DNA of 56,463 bases from Bacteroidota bacterium (GTDB lineage: Bacteria; Bacteroidota; Bacteroidia; AKYH767-A; JAHEYN01), in assembly GCA_023251555.1 (NCBI GenBank), contig JAHEYN010000015.1, forward strand, positions 18,288 to 74,750, read 5' to 3'. Both the position numbers and the translations under genes were made by a program. Position 1 is the first letter of the stretch. Each line of letters begins with the position of its first letter. This document shows, piece by piece, positions 7,593 through 16,114 of the stretch. Below the pieces are notes generated by a model, which was not told where the DNA came from, searched no databases, and saw nothing but the letters and a program-made list of their open reading frames with translations.

Positions 7593-9476
7593 TTACTTCC
7601 TTACTACCAGCAAAGGTATTTTTATTTTATGTCTTACCGCTTCTATGGTTGTCCCGAAAAGCAGGTCTTTGAGCGTATTGTGCCCGTGGGCTCCCATCAC
7701 AAGGAGACCGGGAGCGAAGCCGTTGACGATTTCAGGGATGACTTTCTTGGGATTCCCGTAACCCAGCCTGAATGATGCATGGTATCCCATACCCTGGAGC
7801 TGGTTTGCATATTTCAGCATGTTTTCATGGTCGCTTTCTGTTTCAAAATCCCTGATCTCATTTCCCATCATAAAAGCTCCTGCGGTTTCCACAACGTGCA
7901 CCAGGAGGTACTCCGCATCTTTTTTCCCCTGGGCCACGGCATGGGCGATGGAGATGGCATCCATCTCCGAAAAGTCAACGGCAATGGCGATTTTGTCACA
8001 GGCAGGAGGGGAGAGCGTACCAATGTCGGGGAGCATCCCGTGGGGGAGCGTGACTTTCCTGCGGATAATCCCCGACAGCATCGGGAAAAGGAAAATATAG
8101 ATCAGGAGAAGCCCGGATACAACAACAACAGGGATCACAAATAACCATACAGCAAGACTTTTCCCTGAAGCTGACATCCACTCCGACAGCGTTTCCGCCA
8201 CCAGTTTAACATTCAGGGATATGATAACCAGGGCTGATAGCCAGGCAAGAGTCTTTGTTGTGAAGCTGATGGAGTGAATCCCCATTTTCTTTTTGTTGCT
8301 TACGAAATGTATAAGGGGAATGATTGCAAACCCCAGCTGCAGGCTGAGTACGACCTGGCTGAGGACCAGCAGTTTTCCCGCTGAGCCTTCGCCGAGGACG
8401 GATATCGTGATAAAGGCAGGGATGATCGCGAGCATTCTCGTGAGAAGCCTGCGGAGCCACGGTTGTATCCTCAGGCTGAGGTAACCTTCCATCACGATCT
8501 GTCCTGCGAGCGTGCCCGTGATGGTAGAACTTTGCCCTGCGGCAATAAGTGCTACGGCAAACAGGATGGATGCCCATTTTGTACCGAGGAGAGGGGAGAG
8601 AAAATGATAAGCATCTTTTATTTCAGAGATATTGAAAAGTCCTGCTTTGTAAAATGTGGAAGCGGCGAGAATAAGGATAGCTGCGTTCACGAAGAAGGCG
8701 AGGTTCAGCGCCACAGCCGAATCTATGATGTTAAACCTGATGGCTGATTTGATGCCCTGAACGCTTTTGTCTATCCGCCTGGTCTGTACAAGCGCCGAAT
8801 GAAGGTACAGGTTGTGTGGCATCACCGTGGCGCCGATGATACCGATGGCGATATACAGGGCGGTATGGTCGGGGAGGGAAGGGATGAATCCTTTTACAAG
8901 TTCTCCCGGCAGCGGTTTTGCGAGTATCATCTCTGCAAGGAAAGAAAGCCCTATGACTGAAATGAGCCCGAGTATGAAGGCTTCAAGTTTCCGGATGCCA
9001 TACTGCTGCAGGATAAGGAGAATAAAAGTATCTGCCACGGTAATGCAGACGCCTGTGAGCAGGGAGATGTTAAAAAGGAGCTGAAGGCCGATGGCCATGC
9101 CAAGTACCTCGGCCAGGTCGCAGGCGGCAATGGCTATCTCTGCAAGCAGCCAGAGAGAAAAATTTACGGCAGGAGGATAACTCTCCCTTGAGGCCTGTGC
9201 CAGGTCAAGTCCTCTTACGACACCCAGCCGGGCACTGAGACTTTGCAGGAGCAGTGCAATCAGGTTAGACATCAGCAGTACCCATATAAGTGTGTAGCCA
9301 TACTGGCTTCCGCCTGCAATGTCTGTTGCCCAGTTGCCGGGATCCATGTACCCTACGCTTACAAGGAATGCAGGACCGGAGAATGCAAGTAGTTTCCTGA
9401 AGAAGCCTTCCTGTCCTGTATTTACAGAAGAATGCACTTCCGAAAGCGATGCTGCATGAGCTTTTCTTCGTATCAC
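7593..9476 (-). CDS. Nramp divalent-metal transporter fused to a C-terminal universal stress (UspA) domain
   Basis: 627 residues, about 200 longer than a plain MntH. Residues 25-470 are an Nramp H+-coupled Mn2+/Fe2+ importer: DPGNW (45-49) in TM1 and MPHNLYLHS (219-227) in TM6 are the metal-binding motifs, with about 11 hydrophobic segments. Residues about 485-627 form a cytoplasmic UspA-type domain starting KIAIAVDFSEMDA. Its ATP-binding signature G-2x-G-9x-G-T is visible in GAHGHNTLKDLLFGTT (595-610). The start overlaps the mntR-like stop by 4 bases, so the two are an operon. The fused domain may sense nucleotide or tune transport (inference). Confidence 0.93.
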   Translation of the reverse strand: MIRRKAHAASLSEVHSSVNTGQEGFFRKLLAFSGPAFLVSVGYMDPGNWATDIAGGSQYGYTLIWVLLMSNLIALLLQSLSARLGVVRGLDLAQASRESYPPAVNFSLWLLAEIAIAACDLAEVLGMAIGLQLLFNISLLTGVCITVADTFILLILQQYGIRKLEAFILGLISVIGLSFLAEMILAKPLPGELVKGFIPSLPDHTALYIAIGIIGATVMPHNLYLHSALVQTRRIDKSVQGIKSAIRFNIIDSAVALNLAFFVNAAILILAASTFYKAGLFNISEIKDAYHFLSPLLGTKWASILFAVALIAAGQSSTITGTLAGQIVMEGYLSLRIQPWLRRLLTRMLAIIPAFITISVLGEGSAGKLLVLSQVVLSLQLGFAIIPLIHFVSNKKKMGIHSISFTTKTLAWLSALVIISLNVKLVAETLSEWMSASGKSLAVWLFVIPVVVVSGLLLIYIFLFPMLSGIIRRKVTLPHGMLPDIGTLSPPACDKIAIAVDFSEMDAISIAHAVAQGKKDAEYLLVHVVETAGAFMMGNEIRDFETESDHENMLKYANQLQGMGYHASFRLGYGNPKKVIPEIVNGFAPGLLVMGAHGHNTLKDLLFGTTIEAVRHKIKIPLLVVRK

Positions 9477-10141
9477 TTTTTATGAGAGATTAAAATATTT
9501 TCAGCCATCTGGCTGCTCAGAAAAATCTGTTTTTTCCCCTTCACGGAAACCTGCATGGAGCCGTCACAACTGTTCAGGGTATTCACCCTGATTTTATCGC
9601 CCAGAGAGAGCGGTATCCTGCTGAGGTAGCGCAGAAATGCATCCGAATGGTCAACCACCCCTGTGATGATTACACTTGCTCCTTCTTCGGTCTGGGATAG
9701 CTGCCTGTACTGGGGAAAGGAGATTTTTCCTTTTGCATCCGGGATGGGATCCCCGTGGGGGTCAAATTTCGGGTAATTCAGCACCTTATCCACCTGGAGC
9801 ACAAGCTTTTCCGACTCAATGTGCTCAAGCTGTTCCGCCACTTCGTGCACCTCATCCCACCCGAATGAAAATTTTTCGACAAGAAACATCTCCCAAAGCC
9901 TGTGCTTCCTGATGATTTTCAGCGCAATTTTTTTTCCTTCCGGCGTTAAGGTTACGCCGTTGTATTTCCTGTAGTTAACAAGCCCCTTGCGGGAAAGTTT
10001 TCTCAGCATATCGGTTACAGAAGATGCCCGTGTGCTGATCTTTGCTGCAATGTCACCGGTGTACACCACGTCTTCTTTTTCGAGAAGCTTGTAGATGGCT
10101 TTCAGGTAGTTTTCTTCGGAATGCGAGTTCATGGGATGCAT
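9473..10141 (-). CDS. DtxR/MntR-family metal-dependent transcriptional regulator
   Basis: 222 residues. N-terminal winged helix (about 1-75, SEENYLKAIYKL and TRASSVTDMLRKLSRKGLV), then the metal-binding dimerisation domain with KHRLWEMFLVEKF, HEVAEQLEHIES and PKFDPHGDPIPD, and a C-terminal SH3-like/FeoA-like domain (about 145-222). This is the layout of MntR/IdeR-type repressors. Translation may begin at 10141 or at the ATG three codons later (10132). It is co-transcribed with the Nramp gene, so it most likely represses it when Mn2+ or Fe2+ is plentiful. The exact metal cannot be read from the sequence. Confidence 0.92.
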   Translation of the reverse strand: MHPMNSHSEENYLKAIYKLLEKEDVVYTGDIAAKISTRASSVTDMLRKLSRKGLVNYRKYNGVTLTPEGKKIALKIIRKHRLWEMFLVEKFSFGWDEVHEVAEQLEHIESEKLVLQVDKVLNYPKFDPHGDPIPDAKGKISFPQYRQLSQTEEGASVIITGVVDHSDAFLRYLSRIPLSLGDKIRVNTLNSCDGSMQVSVKGKKQIFLSSQMAENILISHKK

Positions 10142-10166
10142 GATTTTACTGCAAAGTAAGAAAAAA

Positions 10167-10184
10167 TTTTAGATATGTCTAAAA
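10167..10184. promoter_or_regulatory. Palindromic candidate operator of the metal regulator
   Basis: TTTTAGATATGTCTAAAA is an 18-bp dyad: 8 of 9 positions of the left half match the reverse complement of the right half. It lies 26 bp upstream of the regulator's ATG, where the promoter should be. Operators of DtxR-family proteins are often palindromes of this TTTAG-n-CTAAA type. Self-repression of the regulator-Nramp operon is the natural reading (inference). Confidence 0.6.
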
Positions 10185-10218
10185 AAAAGATTAGTTAAAT
10201 AAAAAAATCCTGGCGGGG

Positions 10219-11499
10219 CTACCTGTTGGTGGCCAGTTCAAAGAGCAATTCCGTAATGGATGTATAGTCTTTAAAGAAGAATGTGGCGCCCCATTTGTAT
10301 TCGTTTTTACGGTAAACAGTGACTTTGCTACCCCTGGTTACGAGTACCTGGGTGATAGTCCTGTTATACTCTTCCGTAACGGATCTCGTCACTCCTTCCA
10401 CGGGATTTTCCATAGCCGCTTTAATTCTTGCTTCCGATTCTGCTTTTGCTTCCGCGGCTTTTTTTGCTCTCTCCTCAGCCTGTTCTTTTGCTGTATTCCT
10501 TGATCTTTCTTCTTCCTCTGCCTTTGCTTTGGCCCTCGCCTTTGCATCTTCATCAGCTTTTGCCATGGCGGTGGCTTTTCTTGCGTCATCATCAGCTTTT
10601 GCCTGTGCCGCGGAACGCTTGTCTTCTTCGGCCTTTCCCCTGGCCCTGTTCTTTGCATCCTCATCTTCCCTCGCCTTGGCTGCTTTCCTGTCTTCTTCTT
10701 CGGCTCTCGCTTTTGCTTTGGCATTAGCCTCATCCTTTTCCTGTGCGGCTTTTTTTGACACTGCTTCGGCTCTTGCCCTTGCGCTGGCATCGGCCTCATC
10801 CTTTTCCTGCGCTGCTTTCTCCGCCTGTTTTTTTGTCTCAGCTTCAGTTTTGGCTTTTTGCTCCGCCTCCTTTTTTGCTTTTTTCTCTGCTTCCCCCTGT
10901 GCTCTGGCCCGCGCATCGGCTTCATCTTTGGCTTTCTGATCCGCTTCTGCTTTTGTCTTCGCAGCTTCCTTTGCTTTCTGTTTTTCCTCTTCCTGTTTTT
11001 TGGCTATTGCCTCTTCCGCTTTCTGCAGTGCTGATTGTATAGACTTTGTGTAGTCCACGTCATAGTCGAAATCATCCTTGTCCTGAGAAAAAGAAATTTT
11101 GGCGATAGGCTGGTTAAAGACAATGATGTTCACGCCCTCGTACTGCTTGAAAAGGCTTATCTCAAAAGGATAAGGTTCAAAACCCTGCTTTTTCCTTTCA
11201 GCAGGGACTTTGGTCACTATACTCACTTTCTTTGTAACATATCCCGGCTTGGAAAAGGAAATGATGTATTCACTGTCGTAATCAAGCTCAAGTTCAAAAC
11301 GGGCATCCCCTGCCATTTTCCGTGTGCCACCCCCGATTTTCTGTATACTGATGCCTGCTGCATCCATACTTCCGTCCTCGATCCTGAATTTAACCGGGAC
11401 GATAAACTTTTCAGTCTCCTGAGAGAAAGCAGGAAGGAAAAACAGCAAAGAAATAACGCTTAACAAAATGCATTGCAGGCTGTTTCTGTTGTTTGTCAT
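10219..11499 (-). CDS. Secreted protein with long Ala/Lys/Glu-rich coiled-coil region, unknown function
   Basis: 426 residues, not recognised as a named family. A signal peptide covers about 1-26 (hydrophobic ISLLFFLPAFS, then Q). Residues 30-150 resemble a small beta-sandwich of the carboxypeptidase-regulatory/PEGA type (FELELDYDSEYIISFSKPGY). Residues about 155-370 are almost only Ala, Lys, Glu, Asp, Gln and Arg in imperfect repeats such as KAKAEEEERS, giving a long charged helix or coiled coil like the stalk of TolA. A folded tail of about 55 residues follows (ITQVLVTRGSKVTVYRKNEY). No membrane anchor follows the stalk. It probably acts in the periplasm or at the envelope. A TATATTTG box lies just upstream. 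Confidence 0.8.
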   Translation of the reverse strand: MTNNRNSLQCILLSVISLLFFLPAFSQETEKFIVPVKFRIEDGSMDAAGISIQKIGGGTRKMAGDARFELELDYDSEYIISFSKPGYVTKKVSIVTKVPAERKKQGFEPYPFEISLFKQYEGVNIIVFNQPIAKISFSQDKDDFDYDVDYTKSIQSALQKAEEAIAKKQEEEKQKAKEAAKTKAEADQKAKDEADARARAQGEAEKKAKKEAEQKAKTEAETKKQAEKAAQEKDEADASARARAEAVSKKAAQEKDEANAKAKARAEEEDRKAAKAREDEDAKNRARGKAEEDKRSAAQAKADDDARKATAMAKADEDAKARAKAKAEEEERSRNTAKEQAEERAKKAAEAKAESEARIKAAMENPVEGVTRSVTEEYNRTITQVLVTRGSKVTVYRKNEYKWGATFFFKDYTSITELLFELATNR

Positions 11500-11515
11500 A
11501 GCAAAGAATGTAATT

Positions 11516-11523
11516 CAAATATA
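11516..11523 (-). promoter_or_regulatory. -7 box upstream of the coiled-coil protein
   Basis: Minus strand TATATTTG, an exact TAnnTTTG match, 17 bp upstream of the start at 11499. No clear -33 TTTG was found. Confidence 0.4.
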
Positions 11524-11552
11524 CGTTTCTTCAGGGTGTAATCTCCAGTAAA

Positions 11553-11560
11553 AAAATATT
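11553..11560 (+). promoter_or_regulatory. -7 box upstream of the 151-residue secreted protein
   Basis: TAAATTTG matches TAnnTTTG and lies 35 bp upstream of the preferred ATG at 11595. This favours 11595 over the earlier ATG at 11568, which would leave almost no leader. Confidence 0.4.
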
Positions 11561-11594
11561 TTTAAATTTGATAAAAAAAAACAGAATATTAAAA

Positions 11595-12050
11595 ATGAAA
11601 AACCGGCTCATGAAAACATTGTTCCTGCTTTTGCCTGCTTTTTTATTTTCCTTTTCTCTCAGGGCGCAAATTACCATGGAGCAGACGCTTGCATACATCA
11701 ACGGCAAACTGGGTGCAAAATGTACTATTGAGGTAGTCCATGGGATCGTTATTGCGAGGTATTACGAAAATGGCACTCTCTTCAGGGAAGATAAAGTGAG
11801 CCTTAAAGAACTTGACCTTAAGAGGATGGGATATGAGGCAAAAGATAAAATATTTTTTATCCCGTGCAGAGGGGATGACGATTGTGTTGACCGGAAGCTC
11901 TTCGACACTAAAATCAGGCGGCAGTATTCACGTTTCAGTTTTGTTCTTGATACGAATAAGAAAAGCGTTGACGGGATGATGAAGGCTTTCAGCCACATGT
12001 CGAAGCTGGCTGCCAGTCCTAAATATTCCTCTTCCGAGCCGTTTGAGTAG
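11595..12050 (+). CDS. Small secreted protein of unknown function
   Basis: 151 residues from the ATG at 11595 (an ATG at 11568 would add nine residues; one at 11610 is also possible). A signal peptide is evident: basic MKNRLMK, hydrophobic TLFLLLPAFLFSFSL, then RAQ. The mature part is charged and carries two cysteines (IPCRGDDDCVDRK). I do not recognise the family. It is divergent from the coiled-coil protein and converges on the next gene with 7 bp between the stops. Confidence 0.75.
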   Translation: MKNRLMKTLFLLLPAFLFSFSLRAQITMEQTLAYINGKLGAKCTIEVVHGIVIARYYENGTLFREDKVSLKELDLKRMGYEAKDKIFFIPCRGDDDCVDRKLFDTKIRRQYSRFSFVLDTNKKSVDGMMKAFSHMSKLAASPKYSSSEPFE

Positions 12051-12057
12051 AGTGCTC

Positions 12058-12711
12058 TCAAAAAGGAATTCCTATCTTGAATCCCCCGATCAGTTTTGCA
12101 CCGCTTTTGGGAATTTTTTTATTGATGTGTGAAAAAAATAATTCTTCATTCCCGGAAAAAGAAATAAAACTGGACCCTTCTCCCGCATAAAGGTCAAAAA
12201 CAAAAACTTTCCCAATCACTGCCTGGTAGCCGAGAGTGGCGGCGACCTGGTAGTCGTATACGGTTATCTTATTGCCCGGGTCATATGAAATGGTAATGCT
12301 TTTGTTTGTTCGTGAATAAATGTAGGGGGTTACGCTTTTCACCTGGCGGGTAAACCCAAGTTCGGGCGCGGCATAAAATCCCCCCGGAACGCCAGGCTGC
12401 TTCCAGAGATAAAAACGGATGGACGGGTTGAGGTAAAAGCCTTTCCTGTCTGCGTAAGGATAAAGGTTCCCAAGTAAGCCAGTCACGCTCCCGGGCGGGT
12501 TCGTGATGTAGCAGAAACCCAGCATGATACTGGTTTTTTCTGAAATAAACCGCTCATATGACGCGGGTACCCATCCTGTAATGGTATAGATGGGGTTTGA
12601 TTTAATGACATTTCTCAGGGTGTCATTTTTTGCCTGCCGGGCACGGAGCGGGAAAGCGCAGCCAAGCAGGATGATGGTGAAATAAATTCTGAAGTGCCTG
12701 GAGATCTTCAT
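12058..12711 (-). CDS. Probable small outer-membrane beta-barrel protein
   Basis: About 217 residues from the ATG at 12711 (an in-frame ATG at 12723 adds MKYP). Signal peptide: ISRHFRIYFTIILLGCAFPLRA. The mature part alternates polar and aromatic residues in short strands (YTITGWVPASYERF, TSIMLGFCYI, FYLNPSIRFYLW, FYAAPELGFTRQV, AATLGYQAVIG) and ends in a phenylalanine (KIGIPF), as outer-membrane barrels do. It resembles DUF3575-type proteins, but that is only a guess. Confidence 0.7.
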   Translation of the reverse strand: MKISRHFRIYFTIILLGCAFPLRARQAKNDTLRNVIKSNPIYTITGWVPASYERFISEKTSIMLGFCYITNPPGSVTGLLGNLYPYADRKGFYLNPSIRFYLWKQPGVPGGFYAAPELGFTRQVKSVTPYIYSRTNKSITISYDPGNKITVYDYQVAATLGYQAVIGKVFVFDLYAGEGSSFISFSGNEELFFSHINKKIPKSGAKLIGGFKIGIPF

Positions 12712-12733
12712 AGGATATTTCAAAAATGAGGAT

Positions 12734-12741
12734 TATTTTTG
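12734..12741 (+). promoter_or_regulatory. -7 box just upstream of surE
   Basis: TATTTTTG fits TAnnTTTG and ends 10 bp before the surE ATG, so the transcript would have a leader of only a few bases. No -33 box was recognised. Confidence 0.35.
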
Positions 12742-12751
12742 GGTTTTGAAA

Positions 12752-13522
12752 ATGAAAACCCTCCGCCCGCTTATACTTGTCACCAATGATGACGGCATTA
12801 CCGCTCCCGGCCTGCATGCGCTTGTGGAAGCTATGAAGAAAATAGGCGATGTGGCAGTGGTGGCACCCGACAGCCCGCAGTCCGGCATGGGGCATGCCAT
12901 CACCGTGGCATTCCCGCTGCGGCTTGACAAGGTTGATGTTTTCGGGAGTGTCCTTGCTTACCAGTGCTCAGGTACACCTGTGGATTGCGTGAAACTGGCA
13001 GTAAATAAAATTCTTCACCGCAAACCCGACCTCTGCGTATCAGGGATTAATCACGGGGGCAACTCTTCGATAAATGTGATTTATTCCGGCACAATGTCGG
13101 CCGCCATGGAAGGCGCTATAGAGGCCATACCCTCTATCGGTTTTTCTCTGCGGGATTATTCGTTTAGCGCAGATCTTTCTGCCGCCGCCCATTACGCAGG
13201 AAAGATAGCCTCCCGCGTACTGACGCAGGGACTTCCCCCGTCCACACTGCTGAATGTAAATATCCCTCCGGGATCCCGGGATGAAATTAAAGGAGTAAAA
13301 ATATGCCGTCAGGCAATTGCCAAGTGGCAGGAAGATTTTGACGAGAGAAAAGATCCCAACCGGAGGCCATATTACTGGCTCACCGGACGTTTTACGAATT
13401 ACGACAAAGGCGAAGATACCGATGAATGGGCACTGTCCCATGGCTATATTTCGGTAGTGCCCGTCCAGTTTGACTTTACCGCACATCATGCAATACCGGT
13501 CCTGAATGAATGGAGTTTTTAA
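12752..13522 (+). CDS. surE: 5'/3'-nucleotidase SurE
   Basis: 256 residues. Metal-dependent nucleoside monophosphatase/exopolyphosphatase. The metal-binding LVTNDDGI (D13, D14), APDSPQSGMGHAIT and CVSGINHGGNSS are the family signatures. The ATG at 12752 is preferred to an in-frame TTG two codons earlier. The gene overlaps the next one by 17 bp and heads a run surE, small membrane protein, lpxB, spoIID-like, comEC. Confidence 0.97.
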   Translation: MKTLRPLILVTNDDGITAPGLHALVEAMKKIGDVAVVAPDSPQSGMGHAITVAFPLRLDKVDVFGSVLAYQCSGTPVDCVKLAVNKILHRKPDLCVSGINHGGNSSINVIYSGTMSAAMEGAIEAIPSIGFSLRDYSFSADLSAAAHYAGKIASRVLTQGLPPSTLLNVNIPPGSRDEIKGVKICRQAIAKWQEDFDERKDPNRRPYYWLTGRFTNYDKGEDTDEWALSHGYISVVPVQFDFTAHHAIPVLNEWSF

Positions 13523-13814
13523 AGAGAAAGGAGACAGGGTATGGATTGGATTTTCAGCCGGAATCACAGCTCCTGCTGCCGGTTTCCTTATTTTATACTT
13601 TGCGCAATTCAGCGATAAGTATTCCCTCGGAACACTGCTGAAGTTTATTATTCATACGCATACCATTTCTCCCTTCCTCAGCCTCAGCCTCGTTTTTAAC
13701 CTCGCTGTTTTTTTTCTGTTCATCTGGCTGCGGTGGGACAGGGCGGCCAGGGGACTGATTGGGGCAATGTTTGTTTATGCTGCCGTGATCGGCTGCCTGA
13801 AAATTTTCAGATGA
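13506..13814 (+). CDS. Small inner-membrane protein of unknown function
   Basis: 102 residues with three likely membrane segments (about 14-34, 51-74 and 80-98). It overlaps surE by 17 bp and lpxB by 4 bp, so it is translated with them. I recall such small proteins between surE and lpxB in other Bacteroidota, which suggests a conserved but undefined envelope role. No catalytic motif is visible. Confidence 0.85.
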   Translation: MNGVFKEKGDRVWIGFSAGITAPAAGFLILYFAQFSDKYSLGTLLKFIIHTHTISPFLSLSLVFNLAVFFLFIWLRWDRAARGLIGAMFVYAAVIGCLKIFR

Positions 13815-14932
13815 AGTACTACATCATAGCGGGTGAGGCTTCGGGTGATATGCATGCATCTGCCCTTATGCGCGCCCTGAAACTGCTTGATGATAAGGCT
13901 GAGTTTCGCTGCTGGGGAGGCGACCTGATGAAGAAGGAGGGAGGGATAATCGTGAAGCATTACCTCGATCTTGCTTTCATGGGTTTTGCCGAAGTGCTGA
14001 TGCACCTTCGCGCCATACTTGATAATATTGCTTTCTGTAAAAAAGATATCACCGGATTTAAACCGGATGCGGTTATTCTTATTGACTATCCGGGCTTTAA
14101 TCTCAGGATTGCAGAGTTCGCACACCGTAAAGGATACAAGGTGTTTTACTATATATCTCCCCAGGTATGGGCGTGGAAGGCGTCAAGGATAACCCTTATC
14201 AGGAAGGTGGTGGACAGGATGTTTGTGATTCTGCCTTTCGAGAAAGATTTTTATGCGAAGCGCGGATATGATGTCACTTTTACCGGGCACCCCCTTCTTG
14301 ATATGATTTCGGCACGGAGAATCGGAACTGCTGCCGGGGTTTCTTTCCGGGAGAAATACAGACTGGATGATCGGCCTGTGGTTGCTCTTCTCCCGGGGAG
14401 CCGCATACAGGAAATTTCCCGCATGCTTCCCCTGATGGCCGGGGTGCAAAAGGAATTCCCGGATTGCCGGTTTGTAGTGGCGGCAGCTCCCGGCGTAAAT
14501 ACCGGGATCTATAAAAAGATCCTGCACAACGGGGATATAAAGATTGTGGAAGGAGTAACATATGATTTGCTTGAGAATGCTTCTGCCGCTCTTGTTACAT
14601 CGGGTACAGCAACACTTGAGACTGCTCTCTTTGGCGTGCCGCAGGTGGTCTGCTATAAGGGGAATGTCCTCTCATACATGCTTGCACGTGTTCTCGTTAA
14701 GGTAAAGTACATCTCCCTGGTAAATCTTATAATGAACAGGGAAGTAGTGAAAGAGCTCATACAGGCTGATCTTAACCATGAAAATTTATGTATTGAACTG
14801 AGGGCTGTGCTTTCAGCAGGTGCCGCGAGAGAAGAGATGCTCAGGGCATACAGGGAACTTGCAGCCAGGCTCGGAGGACCCGGCGCCTCGGCGAGAACAG
14901 CTTCGGAGATATACAAATTAATGACATCATAA
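13811..14932 (+). CDS. lpxB: Lipid-A-disaccharide synthase
   Basis: 373 residues from the ATG at 13811. An upstream in-frame start at 13733 would lie wholly inside the preceding gene and is rejected. It joins UDP-diacylglucosamine and lipid X to form the lipid A disaccharide at the inner membrane. Family motifs: YYIIAGEASGDMHASALM at the N-terminus, FRCWGGDLM, YISPQVWAWK, ILPFEKDFY, TGHPLLD and VALLPGSRIQEI. Its presence shows that the organism makes lipid A. Confidence 0.97.
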   Translation: MKYYIIAGEASGDMHASALMRALKLLDDKAEFRCWGGDLMKKEGGIIVKHYLDLAFMGFAEVLMHLRAILDNIAFCKKDITGFKPDAVILIDYPGFNLRIAEFAHRKGYKVFYYISPQVWAWKASRITLIRKVVDRMFVILPFEKDFYAKRGYDVTFTGHPLLDMISARRIGTAAGVSFREKYRLDDRPVVALLPGSRIQEISRMLPLMAGVQKEFPDCRFVVAAAPGVNTGIYKKILHNGDIKIVEGVTYDLLENASAALVTSGTATLETALFGVPQVVCYKGNVLSYMLARVLVKVKYISLVNLIMNREVVKELIQADLNHENLCIELRAVLSAGAAREEMLRAYRELAARLGGPGASARTASEIYKLMTS

Positions 14933-14935
14933 GCA

Positions 14936-16087
14936 GTGTGCCGGAAATACATATATACATTGTTTTTTCTTTTTGCTGCAGCGAGACTTTGGGGCATTAC
15001 GCTGAAAGTGGGTATCTTTTCGGCATCCACTCTTCATTCTGTTATTCTATCCTCCTCTGTGGGATCATACGAGGTTTATGGCGACGGCTTTAAAATATAT
15101 ACACTTGCTGCCGATAATTTTTTACAACTCTCCGTGGAGAACGAAAAGATTGTCGTGAAAAATTTCAGCACCGGTTTCGGGGAATATAATACCCTGAATA
15201 TTATAGGGGTTAACGGCGATGACCGCGCTTTCAGGGTAAAACCAGTGGACCCTTCGTCCGAAGGGGTTACTTTTCCGGACAACCTCAGGGTGGGTGTTTC
15301 CCGTTCGTCTCTCCGCCTGGTTAATTTCGCAGAGATTGAACATTATGTTCCGGGAGTGGTGGAAGCGGAAACCGGCAACTGTCCTTCGCCTGAATTCCTG
15401 AAAGTGCAGTCCATCATTGTCCGTACCTATGCCCTCAGCAACCTGAAACGTCACCAGGATGAAGGTTTTGATCTTTGCGACCAGGTTCATTGCCAGGTAT
15501 ACCGTGGCCTGCCGCGTTTCAATATGCTGGCCGTCGCCGCTGCCGCCGCAACCAGATCGCTGATGCTGATGGATGAAAATTCCAGGCCGGTTACTGCAGC
15601 ATTTCACTCTAATTGCGGAGGACATACGGCTAATTCAGAAGACGTATGGACCAGCTCCCTTCCGTATCTCCGCTCTGTGAATGATTCGTTCTGCACTTCC
15701 CAGCCCCACGCAAACTGGGAAAAATATATTCCGATGGAAGAATGGAAAAATTATATTGAAAGAAGAACTTTTTCGGACAATGATGATGCTCCCGACTCAT
15801 ACGATACCTTCGGGAATGAACGGCAGAAATTCTACACATATAATGGCGTAAATATTCCTATGAAAACGCTCCGTCATGACTGGGGTCTGAGGTCAAGTTA
15901 TTTTTCAATCATTGAACTGAATGACAGCATCCTTATCAGGGGAAAAGGTTATGGACATGGTGTTGGCCTTTGCCAGGAAGGAGCAATGCGCATGTCGGAT
16001 ATGGGGTATAGTTACACGGATATTATCCGTTTCTATTATAGGAATGTCTCGTTGGCCGTCATGGACACTTTAAAAATTACCGAATGA
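14936..16087 (+). CDS. SpoIID/LytB domain protein, exported
   Basis: 383 residues from a GTG at 14936, 3 bp after lpxB. A short signal peptide (YTLFFLFAAARLWG) precedes a SpoIID/LytB domain: EIEHYVPGVVEAETG, LKVQSIIVRTYAL, FHSNCGGHTANSEDVW and the C-terminal GKGYGHGVGLCQEGAM. SpoIID of Bacillus is a lytic transglycosylase that acts on denuded glycan strands. In non-sporulating Gram-negatives the domain is linked to septal or cell-wall remodelling. Activity here is inferred from the domain only. Confidence 0.92.
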   Translation: MCRKYIYTLFFLFAAARLWGITLKVGIFSASTLHSVILSSSVGSYEVYGDGFKIYTLAADNFLQLSVENEKIVVKNFSTGFGEYNTLNIIGVNGDDRAFRVKPVDPSSEGVTFPDNLRVGVSRSSLRLVNFAEIEHYVPGVVEAETGNCPSPEFLKVQSIIVRTYALSNLKRHQDEGFDLCDQVHCQVYRGLPRFNMLAVAAAAATRSLMLMDENSRPVTAAFHSNCGGHTANSEDVWTSSLPYLRSVNDSFCTSQPHANWEKYIPMEEWKNYIERRTFSDNDDAPDSYDTFGNERQKFYTYNGVNIPMKTLRHDWGLRSSYFSIIELNDSILIRGKGYGHGVGLCQEGAMRMSDMGYSYTDIIRFYYRNVSLAVMDTLKITE

Positions 16088-16114
16088 TTTAAAGCCGGAA
16101 GGAAGGGAAGATTT

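Noticed and set aside
10319-10939. Plus-strand Ala/Ser/Phe-rich open frame that looks like a membrane protein
   Set aside because: It is the antisense of the Ala/Lys/Glu repeat of the coiled-coil protein; the hydrophobicity is an artefact of low-complexity DNA.
13733-13810. Upstream start for lpxB at 13733
   Set aside because: It would add 26 residues unlike any LpxB and lie entirely inside the preceding membrane-protein gene; MKYYIIAGEASGD at 13811 is the normal start.
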